Both the position numbers and the translations under genes were made by a program. Under the pieces are notes generated by a model. It made no database searches. It was not told the origin of the DNA and saw only the letters and a program-made list of their open reading frames with translations. From Planctomycetaceae bacterium (lineage in GTDB: Bacteria > Planctomycetota > Planctomycetia > Pirellulales > Pirellulaceae), in the NCBI GenBank assembly GCA_024642765.1, contig JAHEAM010000056.1, positions 1 to 12,559 on the forward strand: a stretch of DNA of 12,559 nucleotides, given 5' to 3'. Positions 1 to 7,368 of the stretch are shown here, piece after piece. How positions within the stretch are numbered: the first letter of the stretch is position 1; every line of letters starts with the position of its first letter.

Positions 1-422
1 CCAATAAAAACCCCTAAACCCGTTTCAAGTAAGTGTATTCGGTGTTCGACCGACGCTTCCGTCGGCATCAAAATGAAATTACTTAAGCCGACTAAGACGG
101 CGGCAAGACCAACGAAGCTGTGCAAGATTGCCACCAACTGCGGCATTTGTGTCATTTCTACACGCTTGGCGAGTACGGCTCCAATTATGGACCCCAGGCC
201 AATCGCAACCAACAGAACGCTTAGCCCGCCCAGCGAAAACGATTGGACGTCGCCATCGAGTTCCGACAAACGCAGTGAAAACGCAGCGGCTATCGCCAAA
301 ACCATGCCGACGATTCCAAACAGGTTTCCGCGGCGACTCGTTTCATGGCGACTTAAGCCTCCAAGGCTCAATATAAAAAAAACGCCGGCCATTAGCCACC
401 AAACATATGGAAGTGAGCCCAT
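1..422 (-). CDS. pntB: NAD(P) transhydrogenase subunit beta, N-terminal part (cut by window edge)
   Basis: This is the beta subunit of the inner-membrane proton-translocating transhydrogenase, which couples proton movement to hydride transfer from NADH to NADP+. The 140 visible residues form the membrane domain. Hydrophobic helices lie at about 6-22, 33-52, 65-86 and 100-119. The family signature MTQMPQLVAILHSFVGLAAV occupies residues 90-109, and its His101 corresponds to the proton-channel histidine of E. coli PntB (His91). The start is the ATG at 420-422, three bases after the pntA stop and six bases from an AAGGA ribosome-binding site, so the two subunits are surely cotranslated from one mRNA. 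The rest of the membrane domain and the NADP-binding domain lie beyond base 1. The visible part is intact. Confidence 0.95.
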   Translation of the reverse strand, partial: MGSLPYVWWLMAGVFFILSLGGLSRHETSRRGNLFGIVGMVLAIAAAFSLRLSELDGDVQSFSLGGLSVLLVAIGLGSIIGAVLAKRVEMTQMPQLVAILHSFVGLAAVLVGLSNFILMPTEASVEHRIHLLETGLGVFI

Positions 423-425
423 GAA

Positions 426-1985
426 TTATCCTTGTTTTCGAAACATGCTTAACATGCGTTGTGTAACCAAGAAGCCGCCAGCGATATTGATCGTCGCGAT
501 CAAGACAGCGAGGGCGGCCAAGAGAGAAGGGACGGAATACCAGGTTGGGCCCATTTGCATGATGCCACCAATCACGATAATCCCACTGATTGCATTGGTT
601 ACACTCATCAAAGGAGTATGCAACGCTGGAGTAACATTCCAAACTACTTGCCATCCGATAAAACACGCCAACACAAAAACTGTTAGGTGGGAAACGAAAT
701 CAGCAGGTAGAAACTTTCCTACGAAAAAGACAATGGCAATTACGGAAACGAAAACCAACAATGAAATAACGGGATTCGACATCCAACCCGCTTTTACCTC
801 TTGGCTAGGTTTTGCAATTGCTTTTGCTGACGAGGGCTTGGGAGGTGGTGGTGCAGTAATTGCGGGAGGTGGCCAAGTGACTTTGCCGTCATGGGTGACA
901 AGTGTGCCTCGCACAACCTGATCTTCCATATTAAAAGCAATCAGTCCATCCTTGTTGGGCGTCAAATCCGTCAACAAGTTCACTATGTTGTTGGCGTAAA
1001 GCGTTGAGCTCTGTGTCGGTAAACGGCTCGGCAAATCGGAATAGCCAATAATTGTTACACCGTTATCGGTCGTGTACTTTTTGCCGGGTTGAGTCAACTC
1101 ACAGTTGCCGCCTTGCTCTGCGGCGAGGTCGACAATGACGCTGCCGCACTTCATGGAGTGAACCATTTCAGCCGTGATTAACTTCGGCGCGGGTTTTCCA
1201 GGAATTAACGCTGTGGTGATGATAATGTCGACCTCGCGCGCTTGTTGTGCGAAAAGCTCCATTTCGGCCTTGATAAATGCCGGGCTCATTTCCTTGGCGT
1301 AGCCGCCCGTTCCTTCGCCGCCTTCGTCGTCGGGAACGATTAGTTCTAGGAACTCGGCTCCCATGCTTTTGACTTGGTCTTTGACGGCTGGACGGGTGTC
1401 GAAGGCGCGAACGATGGCACCGAGACTGCGTGCTGTACCAATTGCCGAAAGGCCTGCAACACCAGCACCAATCACCATTACCTTGGCAGGAGGGACTTTG
1501 CCTGCCGCCGTGATTTGTCCCGTGAAAAAACTCCCAAATGCATTGGCTGATTCGACAACCGCGCGATAGCCCGCAATGTTCGCCATCGAACTCAAAGCGT
1601 CCAGTTTTTGAGCGCGCGAAATCCTCGGTACACAGTCCATCGCAAGCGCTGAGATATTTTTCGCGGCTAACGCTCCAACGATTTCTGAGTTTTTGGCCGG
1701 CCAAACGAATCCGACAAGCACGCTATGGGGCTTCATACGTGCGACATCATTCGAATTCGGCGGTGTAACTTTGGCGACAATATCAGCAGACGACCAACCG
1801 GTACTTTGATCGACGATTCGCGCACCAGCGTTCGCAAACGCCGTGTCCGTAAACGATGCCGCCTGGCCACACTGCGATTCAATCGTGACGTCATATCCCA
1901 ACTTGATCAGTTTCTTTACAGACATGGGAGTCGCAGAAACTCGCGACTCAGCCTCAGAGTGTTCATTCGGGACGAAAATGATCAT
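426..1985 (-). CDS. pntA: NAD(P) transhydrogenase subunit alpha (E. coli-type, fused dI + membrane part)
   Basis: This is the alpha subunit of the proton-translocating transhydrogenase: the NAD(H)-binding domain plus part of the membrane domain. The 519 residues are close to E. coli PntA (510). The N-terminal half is an alanine-dehydrogenase-like NAD domain. Its Rossmann motif VIGAGVAGLSAIG is at 171-183, followed by the near-invariant RAFDTRP (193-199) and the loop GGYAKEMS (227-234). TTALIPGKPAPKLIT (257-271) and SDLPSRLPTQSS (316-327) are also family hallmarks. A Pro/Ala/Lys-rich linker at about 374-399 leads to four hydrophobic segments at about 405-427, 430-450, 460-479 and 486-507. The single-chain form differs from the split PntAA/PntAB of many alpha-proteobacteria. 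The start ATG has a weak GGA nine bases upstream. The gene is first in a pntA-pntB operon, and no disruption is seen. Confidence 0.97.
   Translation of the reverse strand: MIIFVPNEHSEAESRVSATPMSVKKLIKLGYDVTIESQCGQAASFTDTAFANAGARIVDQSTGWSSADIVAKVTPPNSNDVARMKPHSVLVGFVWPAKNSEIVGALAAKNISALAMDCVPRISRAQKLDALSSMANIAGYRAVVESANAFGSFFTGQITAAGKVPPAKVMVIGAGVAGLSAIGTARSLGAIVRAFDTRPAVKDQVKSMGAEFLELIVPDDEGGEGTGGYAKEMSPAFIKAEMELFAQQAREVDIIITTALIPGKPAPKLITAEMVHSMKCGSVIVDLAAEQGGNCELTQPGKKYTTDNGVTIIGYSDLPSRLPTQSSTLYANNIVNLLTDLTPNKDGLIAFNMEDQVVRGTLVTHDGKVTWPPPAITAPPPPKPSSAKAIAKPSQEVKAGWMSNPVISLLVFVSVIAIVFFVGKFLPADFVSHLTVFVLACFIGWQVVWNVTPALHTPLMSVTNAISGIIVIGGIMQMGPTWYSVPSLLAALAVLIATINIAGGFLVTQRMLSMFRKQG
429..433 (-). 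promoter_or_regulatory. Ribosome-binding site of pntB
   Basis: AAGGA on the minus strand, six bases before the pntB ATG. It lies inside the last codons of pntA and fixes the pntB start. The three-base gap between the genes suggests translational coupling. Confidence 0.75.
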
Positions 1986-2032
1986 CTTGAATTCCGTATT
2001 GCTTGAAATCCGTTTTGGATATGTTACTTAGG

Positions 2033-2055
2033 AAGTTGAATAATTTGCTCAACTT
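2033..2055. promoter_or_regulatory. Perfect inverted repeat upstream of pntA (candidate operator or leader hairpin)
   Basis: AAGTTGA-N9-TCAACTT, with both 7-base arms exact. It lies 48-70 bases upstream of the pntA start codon. That position suits a repressor/activator site or a 5'-leader stem-loop. The A/T-rich 9-base centre and two-fold symmetry look like a dimeric regulator site, but I do not recognise the regulator. Confidence 0.4.
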
Positions 2056-2269
2056 ATCGCGAGTATTAACCTGTCGTCGCAAAAAAACTGGATTCTGAAA
2101 ACTTTACAATTTCAAATTTGATTTGTGCACGGATACGTCAGCCAAAATTGGAAATAGCTGATGCAATTCCGAAAATCGGGGAATGCCAGCAGTAATATTC
2201 TGGGTTGTAAATTCGCGACCTCCAGAAGAGTAGAGCGAATTCAGACGTCGGAGACGACACGCACGGCAC

Positions 2270-2291
2270 CTGGACTTTTGCCAGTTTTTTT
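2270..2291 (+). terminator. Orphan intrinsic-terminator-like hairpin
   Basis: On the plus strand, stem CTGG(A)C and GCCAG (five pairs with one bulged A) close a TTTT loop and are followed at once by seven Ts (2285-2291). No plus-strand gene ends here. pntA reads away on the other strand and the PilZ gene starts 260 bases later. Just upstream, GTCG-GAGA-CGAC (2247-2258) would form a 4-bp stem with a GNRA-type loop. The element could end a small RNA or act as an attenuator ahead of the PilZ gene. The stem is short, so it may also be chance. Confidence 0.35.
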
Positions 2292-2430
2292 AAGGGTTTT
2301 GGTCAAAATACTCGTCTAAAGATGGTAAGTCGAAACCAGCCCCTCAACAAGCGGGTGCGCCGATATTGTGTCACATCAGCCTCTCGGTTGGACAACGAAA
2401 AATCAATCAAAAAATCAAGATTTGTTTCTC

Positions 2431-2447
2431 GTCAGTTTTTTTCTGAC
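2431..2447. repeat. Inverted repeat with a T7 loop
   Basis: GTCAG-TTTTTTT-CTGAC, exact 5-base arms, about 105 bases upstream of the PilZ start. A second small palindrome, AAATC-AA-GATTT, sits at 2412-2423. Their role is unknown. They could be regulator sites or leader structure for the PilZ transcript. Confidence 0.3.
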
Positions 2448-2553
2448 CTATGTTTCAGATGGCGAAGCCTTGTGGGTCGTAGTCAGGCCGCCACCAGCCT
2501 AATCTTGCTATTTTCAGCGCATGTTTTTCTGTTACTTTTCAAGCGTAGGCAAT

Positions 2554-2919
2554 ATGAAACATCAATTTCAATCATCGCCAAATCCGGAAATCGCCGGTCT
2601 CATTGCAATTCTGATCAAAGAAAACAACATCTTCGAAAACGAGTTGAGGTCCACGCATCGAGACCCGTTTTGTTGCCCGGTCAGCGTGCATTTGCTCGAC
2701 GGTTCGAAGTCGTTTCAAAGTTTCAGTAAAAATATTTCCCCCGTTGGAATTGCATTAATTTCGGAAGAAAACGTTTTCGAAGATACCGCCGCGCAACTTG
2801 CTATCTATCGAGTCTCGAATAATGATCGCAGCGAAGTGGTGGCTAAATGCCGTTGGTGCAAGCCGTTCGGGACATTGTTTTGGATTTCCGGTTGGCAATT
2901 TATTCGCCTGCACCGATAA
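2554..2919 (+). CDS. Small PilZ-domain protein (putative c-di-GMP receptor)
   Basis: The product is 121 residues if started at the ATG at 2554. Another in-frame ATG at 2521 adds 11 hydrophobic residues but has no ribosome-binding site, and the one at 2554 is only weakly better. After an N-terminal helix (about 5-30) come the two halves of the PilZ c-di-GMP signature at the expected spacing: RSTHR (RxxxR, residues 32-36) and NISPVG (the (D/N)xSxxG motif, 60-65). Beta-rich sequence follows to the end, as in PilZ barrels. PilZ proteins bind cyclic di-GMP and alter motility, polysaccharide synthesis or partner enzymes. No partner domain is fused and no obvious target gene is adjacent. The gene converges on the kinase-like gene with 44 bases between their stops. 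The PilZ assignment rests on motifs read by eye. Confidence 0.62.
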   Translation: MKHQFQSSPNPEIAGLIAILIKENNIFENELRSTHRDPFCCPVSVHLLDGSKSFQSFSKNISPVGIALISEENVFEDTAAQLAIYRVSNNDRSEVVAKCRWCKPFGTLFWISGWQFIRLHR

Positions 2920-2963
2920 AGTCGAATCGTAGTTTTTTATCCTCGATACTTTACATATTAGCT

Positions 2964-4574
2964 TTATTCCTCGTCCAAGTATTCGTCCTTTGATTTTTCC
3001 CATTCGTCAACGAGCGAAACGGCGCTTTCTCTCAAGTCGTCGAAATCTGGATCGCCACCAAGTCGCTCGAATAGAGCTTTTAGTATTTTCTGGTCACCTG
3101 CAAAATCTTTTGAAGCAAGGGAATCGTGTTTGTTTTCGAGCCAACGTTTGATTCCATCGATTCCTTCCGGAAGGGTTTTCAATTGCTCCAATCGTACAGC
3201 GCCTGCGAGTGCCTCGTTCAATACGAAGACCTCTTCATTGGTATTAACAAGTTTGTTGGATAGTCGCTGATACTGTTTGTAGGCTGAGGCGTAGTGTTTA
3301 GATTTCTCAAGCGAATAGGCTTCAACAAATGCTTGAACATTTTCCGATTGTAGACCATTTTGAATTCCTCGGTCGGCTTGATGAACCAAAGTCAAACGCT
3401 GTGCCTGCGTATACAATTGCTCAGCATGTTCGCGATCCGATTCCGAAAGCGAACGATTTCGAAGAGTACTTAATACTTGGCGCGCCTCCGACCAATTTGC
3501 GGGATCCTTCGACTCAACAAGCCCTTGAGCTTTTGCCATCAAGACCGTTGAGGATGGCGGCCAAGCAAAAATGATGATCACTGTAATCAAAGCGATACTT
3601 GATCCGGCCAGAGCAAAAAATTCCAGCCAGTTAAAAGAGCGTTTTTGCTTTGTCCCTTTTGACTTTTTCATCAACTGGCGAGCTTCTGTTTTGTCAACGT
3701 TTAAGTGAAGTGGATTGAAGCCCCCCGACATTGCATCGACTGCCGAGCGTTGCGTAGCGTCGATTTTTGCAATTTCTTCCAGGGCCATGCGTACGGACTG
3801 TGCCGAATGTGGACGTTTCCGAGCGGCTGGTTCAATCATTTGCATCACTAATTTGTCCAGCCAAATGGGGCATGTGAGAATTTGTGTCGCGACAGATTCG
3901 ACCGAGTCTTCAAGCTTACGTCTCGTCATCCGAGCAATGTTGTCAGGCGGGAACGGCAAATGGCCTGTTAACATTTCATACATGATCGTACCCAGCGAAT
4001 AAAGATCCGATTTATTTGTGGCATAGCCAGTCAATTGTTCAGGAGCAAGATAGGCGGCTAGTTCGGCGTCTCGATGCCGCACGCTATCCCAACGACGCTT
4101 CTTCGAACGATTGAGCCGAAGGTCGGCGACATGAAGCGTATCGTCACGAGCAATCAACAATTTGTCAGGCGTCAATTTGCTGTGGACGAGATTTTGCGAA
4201 TGTAGGTACTCCAAACACAGAGCGACCTGGCGTGCGTATTCCGTGACCTGATCTGCTGCAATGCGGCCGCGCCGAGACAAAATCGAAGCCAGCGATTCTC
4301 CGTCAATGAGCTCTGTCGCCCAAAAAATATGTTCGCCTTCGATTCCAGCACCGAATGAGCGAACGAGGTTCGGGTGTCGTATTGACTTTAATATCTGAAA
4401 CTCATGATTGAGTTTCTCGAGAGCCAACTTTCGATCGAAGTTGGGTGGGATGCTCAGAAACTTTAACGCAACCTCGCGACCCAATTGAGTTTGCACCGCG
4501 CGATAGACTTTTTGACGGCGCGTCGTTCCCAACTTCTCGAGAATCTGAAACGGACCGATTGTCGTGTTTTCCAC
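2964..4574 (-). CDS. Membrane-anchored Ser/Thr protein kinase-like protein, probable pseudokinase
   Basis: The 536-residue protein has an N-terminal Hanks-type kinase fold (about 7-270), a basic juxtamembrane stretch (about 296-313), one transmembrane helix (about 318-338) and an extracytoplasmic alpha-helical C-terminus (about 345-536, possibly TPR-like; unrecognised). Still present are the VALK lysine (Lys38), the alpha-C glutamate (Glu58), APE (177-179), DLYSLG (190-195) and the subdomain XI Arg-Pro (254-255). Catalytic parts are damaged. The Gly-rich loop reads LGTTRRQKVY, HRDLKPxN reads HSKLTPDK (131-138) so the catalytic Asp is Lys133, and DFG reads DLR (151-153). It may bind a nucleotide but should not phosphorylate by the usual mechanism. 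A scaffold or sensor role is inferred. The start is GTG (4572-4574) with a poor ribosome-binding site, and the conserved IGPFQILEKLG follows at residue 6, so it fits. The gene appears to be a single unit. Confidence 0.88.
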   Translation of the reverse strand: MENTTIGPFQILEKLGTTRRQKVYRAVQTQLGREVALKFLSIPPNFDRKLALEKLNHEFQILKSIRHPNLVRSFGAGIEGEHIFWATELIDGESLASILSRRGRIAADQVTEYARQVALCLEYLHSQNLVHSKLTPDKLLIARDDTLHVADLRLNRSKKRRWDSVRHRDAELAAYLAPEQLTGYATNKSDLYSLGTIMYEMLTGHLPFPPDNIARMTRRKLEDSVESVATQILTCPIWLDKLVMQMIEPAARKRPHSAQSVRMALEEIAKIDATQRSAVDAMSGGFNPLHLNVDKTEARQLMKKSKGTKQKRSFNWLEFFALAGSSIALITVIIIFAWPPSSTVLMAKAQGLVESKDPANWSEARQVLSTLRNRSLSESDREHAEQLYTQAQRLTLVHQADRGIQNGLQSENVQAFVEAYSLEKSKHYASAYKQYQRLSNKLVNTNEEVFVLNEALAGAVRLEQLKTLPEGIDGIKRWLENKHDSLASKDFAGDQKILKALFERLGGDPDFDDLRESAVSLVDEWEKSKDEYLDEE

Positions 4575-4878
4575 TTTTTAGCTCACTTGGTTCACTTGCT
4601 GTGAAAATCAAATTCGATTTTGGAAGATCCCTAGCAACGCACCCTCATTTCAATACCGATTTTTTCGCTCGGTTGAACTGCGAATGCGAAATGCCAGAAA
4701 GCAAAATATGAATTTAACGATGAGCCTCAATGATTCGGTTCCATTTTAGACGCAAGTCTATTCAAGTGGAATCCACAATACTGCCGTCCGGCACAAATGA
4801 AGAATCATTTCGAAAACAAGTCCCGGTTTTCGATCCAAATGTCTCGTTTTTAGGTGGCTTTGACTTCGTTGCCAGTTT
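4575..4878. other. Intergenic region between the kinase-like gene and the ligase gene
   Basis: About 300 bases with no supported gene; it must contain the promoter of the kinase-like gene (minus strand). A small inverted repeat AAAATC-N6-GATTTT (4604-4621) lies 30-47 bases upstream of its GTG start. A longer one, TCGAAAAC-N8-GTTTTCGA, is at 4810-4833. TGGC-N12-GCCA followed by GTTTTT (about 4854-4880) lies at the ligase stop, but its T-run is on the plus strand, where no gene ends. Confidence 0.5.
4810..4833. repeat. Perfect 8-bp inverted repeat downstream of the ligase gene
   Basis: TCGAAAAC-AAGTCCCG-GTTTTCGA, exact arms and an 8-base loop, 45-68 bases past the ligase stop codon (reading minus). 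It could be a transcript-stabilising 3' hairpin or a terminator of a type lacking a clear U-tract. No protein-coding explanation is seen. Confidence 0.4.
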
Positions 4879-6003
4879 TTAATAGACACCAACCGTCGTA
4901 GAACCAGCCAGTTTGTGAAAAGGACGCACGCCGCTGACTCCGTACCACGGGTATCGTTCAAAGGGGGCTTCAAGTTCACCTTCGTCTCGTTCCAAGAACC
5001 CGGGGACAAAGAACTCCTTCGTCAAAGTCGTAAGTTTGACACGCCCTGTTTCGCCAACCGCGACAGAAACTAATGGATCGTCAAACGAAACGACCTCCGT
5101 CACTGCGCGAGGCTGAGGGGCGTAGTAAGAGATTTTGTACTTATCTTTCGAGTTGATGGGTTTACTGCATGCCAGGCCCATAAGCGTATTGCCGTAGGTT
5201 GGTGTCATGTAGATACCGCTTTCCTCAGGTGGTCCGCCGAGCAGTTCTTCGACGCAATACTTAGTCCATTGCGGAGTGAATTCGGTACCGCCAGAAAAAA
5301 TCCCAGTTACACCAAGTTCCTTAAGCGATGTCCCACGTTCTTCCAACTCTAAGCAGAGAGAGTCCAACAGCTTGGGAGTCGCGAACATACACTTGATTGA
5401 ATGGCCAGCCGTCAGAATGGTTATCGCTTGATCTATGCAATGTTTTTTGTATTCTTCGAGATGTTCCATCCAGCCTTTTTTGATCAGTTTGACAACCCAA
5501 CGAGGGTCCAAGTCAATGCAAAAACAGATGCCGCCTCGGAACTGGCAAAGATGTTCGACCGCCAATCTCAATCGCCTTGGTCCACTCGGTCCCAACATCA
5601 ACCAATTGGAGTCGAGCGGGAAATATTGATCGGGCAACGTATCGCTAAACAACTCATAATCAGTCCAATGGTCCTCGATCACCATCCTGCTTTTAGGGAT
5701 GCCTGTTGTGCCGCCCGTTTCAAAAACGTAAGTTGGTTTGTCAGCAAAGGCCTTAGGACGCCAACGCTCAATCGGGCCGCCACGCAACCAGTCGTCTTCA
5801 AACATTGGGAATTTTTGGAGGTCGTCGTAGCATTTGATATCGCGTAGTGGGTCGAAATTAAAGGAAGACTTCTTTTCAAGCCAAAAGGGACAACCCGTCG
5901 ATTCGTGAAAGTGCCATTGGACAATCTCAACAGCATGTTCATCGAGACGAGCCCTCGCTTTGATAATTTGTTCTTCCAAACCAATTTCAACTCTGCTGGA
6001 CAT
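4879..6003 (-). CDS. Adenylate-forming ligase, phenylacetate-CoA ligase (PaaK)/LuxE-like family
   Basis: The 374-residue protein belongs to the AMP-forming acyl-activating superfamily, which makes an acyl-adenylate from a carboxylic acid and ATP, usually then transferred to CoA or another thiol. The ATP-binding P-loop is clear (TGGTTGIPK, 96-104). SGGTEFTP (237-244) and the Y-G-x-T adenine motif (TYGNT, 269-273) follow, and VGETGRVKL (316-324) with ERDEG (338-342) fits the hinge region. It is shorter than typical PaaK (about 430), with little of the mobile C-terminal domain, as in LuxE-like members. No signal peptide or membrane helix is seen. The ATG at 6003 has AGGA nine bases upstream. It follows the interrupted deiminase gene on the same strand, 165 bases downstream, so cotranscription is possible. 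The substrate cannot be told from sequence alone. Confidence 0.82.
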   Translation of the reverse strand: MSSRVEIGLEEQIIKARARLDEHAVEIVQWHFHESTGCPFWLEKKSSFNFDPLRDIKCYDDLQKFPMFEDDWLRGGPIERWRPKAFADKPTYVFETGGTTGIPKSRMVIEDHWTDYELFSDTLPDQYFPLDSNWLMLGPSGPRRLRLAVEHLCQFRGGICFCIDLDPRWVVKLIKKGWMEHLEEYKKHCIDQAITILTAGHSIKCMFATPKLLDSLCLELEERGTSLKELGVTGIFSGGTEFTPQWTKYCVEELLGGPPEESGIYMTPTYGNTLMGLACSKPINSKDKYKISYYAPQPRAVTEVVSFDDPLVSVAVGETGRVKLTTLTKEFFVPGFLERDEGELEAPFERYPWYGVSGVRPFHKLAGSTTVGVY

Positions 6004-6168
6004 AGGGGGTTTTCCTACTCAAAACCAATGAATGCCATTTCGTTCAATGATCCATTATCGAGAAAATTGACGGCGTGTCGATGCAGGGTAGTTACCGATC
6101 CAAAACGGGAATGATAACGGGTAATCGATTGCGTTCAAGGGACGCTAGATTGGGCCGGCCAAGCGCCG

Positions 6169-7368
6169 CTAATGTCCAGCTTTGCCTGCCGCTTCAAACG
6201 AGGTCATTCCCTTCGGCATTGGAGCGAAGGCAGGAATGTGCATCGAGAGGCAATGCAATTCGCCTTGCAATTCGCGGAACGTCGAAATGTCAATGGTTTC
6301 GACCGTGCATTCTGGCCGCACTTTTTTGAGCATTGCCACGCCAGCTTCGACCATCTGCTTTGGATCCGTGTCGTAGATCGGCATTAAGATCACGTCGTTA
6401 GCGATAATAATGTTGGAGAAAGCGCTCCATGATTTATTATTGCGAGGCGGCAACATCAAGCGGTGGACCTTGAGCGGTTTGCCATCGACCTTGACATTAG
6501 CAAGTAAATTGGCATTTCGATTTAGAATCGCAGCATTCACCGGATCACGAGCTGGGTCGAGTGCCGCAATTACAATTTCATCCACCGCTAAAAACGATGC
6601 AAACATATCGACATGCTAGGTGGCCTCTGATTCCAAAGGTTCGAGAACGACGAGCTCTTGGATATTGCAGTTTGTTTGTAACACATCAGTGACGATCTTC
6701 CTGCGTTCAACTTCGATATCTGTGTTTGGCAACGGATTTTGGAACTGGATAAAATTGTCTTTGAAGATCCTCTGTGTGGTCAAAGCTAGATGCCTGCCAT
6801 TGGTCAAGAAATTTCCCCCCTGTAATGTCCAGGGAACCTCCAGGAGTTGACAGTCCGTCAATTCACTCCACCGATGCGGCATTTTTTCGTCTTTGGGACG
6901 TTGACCACCGACGTAATTAAAGTCGATAGCAATTGGTTTCGAAGCGGACTCTGCAAGGACGGGCGAAAAATCTCGTAGCCAAATAGTATCGAGGTTCAAC
7001 TCGCGAAACGAAACGTGGCTAGTTGGTACCTTAGCCTTCCTCAACCATTCGATAACCATTTTTTGCTGAGCCAAATCGTTGTGCAATATTAAAACATCGA
7101 TATGCCCCAGGGTCTTTTCAACAAGCTGCGTCAAGACATAAGCATGGTGTGGTTGCCAATCACTGACGCTGAATACAATGGAACGCTGCCGTTCGAATTC
7201 CCCTGGGATGCGAATCTCTTGGGAAACTGAATTGGCTTTTTGGGTCGATGCGTTATCCGTCAACGTGTAAATCTGAGGTGCTGTTGCGAAGGAAAACTGG
7301 CACAGGAACGATTGTTCTAGTCCAAACAACAGGACGGGGATGAGCGGTAAATATCGAAGGGCGAACAT
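6169..7368 (-). pseudogene. Agmatine deiminase/PAD-family protein interrupted by one in-frame TAG
   Basis: Members of this guanidine-modifying family hydrolyse the guanidine group of agmatine or peptidyl-arginine. From the ATG at 7368 the product starts with a hydrophobic leader (about 5-30, ending FSFATA), suggesting export. A GTG at 7470 would add 34 residues ahead of this leader and looks less likely. Family motifs are WLRDFSP (130-136), NYVGGQ (151-156) and LQGGNFLTNG (182-191). The frame stops at TAG (6616-6618, codon 251) and resumes without a shift: HVDMF (252-256), then GELHC with the catalytic Cys373, and a natural stop at 6169. The expected run is T-G-H-x-D, so the amber replaces the glycine just before the catalytic His. 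A truncated product lacks both His and Cys. Without the stop the length (about 400) is normal. Alternatives are a real recent pseudogene, a base-call or assembly error, or readthrough. Confidence 0.85.

Larger units (their letters stand above)
1986..2553. other. Long intergenic region between pntA and the PilZ gene
   Basis: About 570 bases without a supported gene. It separates two divergent genes and so must hold both promoters, but I see no convincing -35/-10 pair for either. It contains a palindrome near pntA (2033-2055), a GNRA-type hairpin followed by a terminator-like hairpin with seven Ts (2246-2291), and two further small inverted repeats (2412-2423 and 2431-2447). Short open frames exist here (for example 2021-2098 and 2161-2319) but none has a good ribosome-binding site or recognisable sequence. 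I see no tRNA-like fold. Confidence 0.6.

Noticed and set aside
73..921. Long plus-strand open frame (282 codons)
   Set aside because: It is antisense to pntA and pntB, whose protein matches are unmistakable; its translation has no recognisable domain.
1168..1704. Minus-strand 178-codon frame inside pntA
   Set aside because: A different register of the pntA coding sequence; low-complexity Arg/Ser-rich translation typical of a shadow frame.
2161..2319. Possible 52-residue small protein (and a 25-residue one at 2021-2098)
   Set aside because: Weak or absent ribosome-binding sites, no recognisable sequence, and the first overlaps the terminator-like hairpin.
2322..2729. Plus-strand 135-codon frame before and over the PilZ gene
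   Set aside because: It overlaps the PilZ gene in another register, shows no motif and lacks a ribosome-binding site; the PilZ frame carries both family motifs.
5401..5847. Plus-strand 148-codon frame inside the ligase gene
   Set aside because: Antisense shadow of the ligase; the ligase frame has the complete P-loop and other motifs.
6169..6606. Treating the 3' part of the deiminase as an independent gene
   Set aside because: Its ATG is the Met of the conserved HVDMF segment, no ribosome-binding site precedes it, and it contains only the C-terminal half of the fold.
7187..7203. GTTCGAATTCC, resembling a tRNA T-loop
   Set aside because: It lies within the deiminase coding sequence and no acceptor, D or anticodon stem can be built around it.
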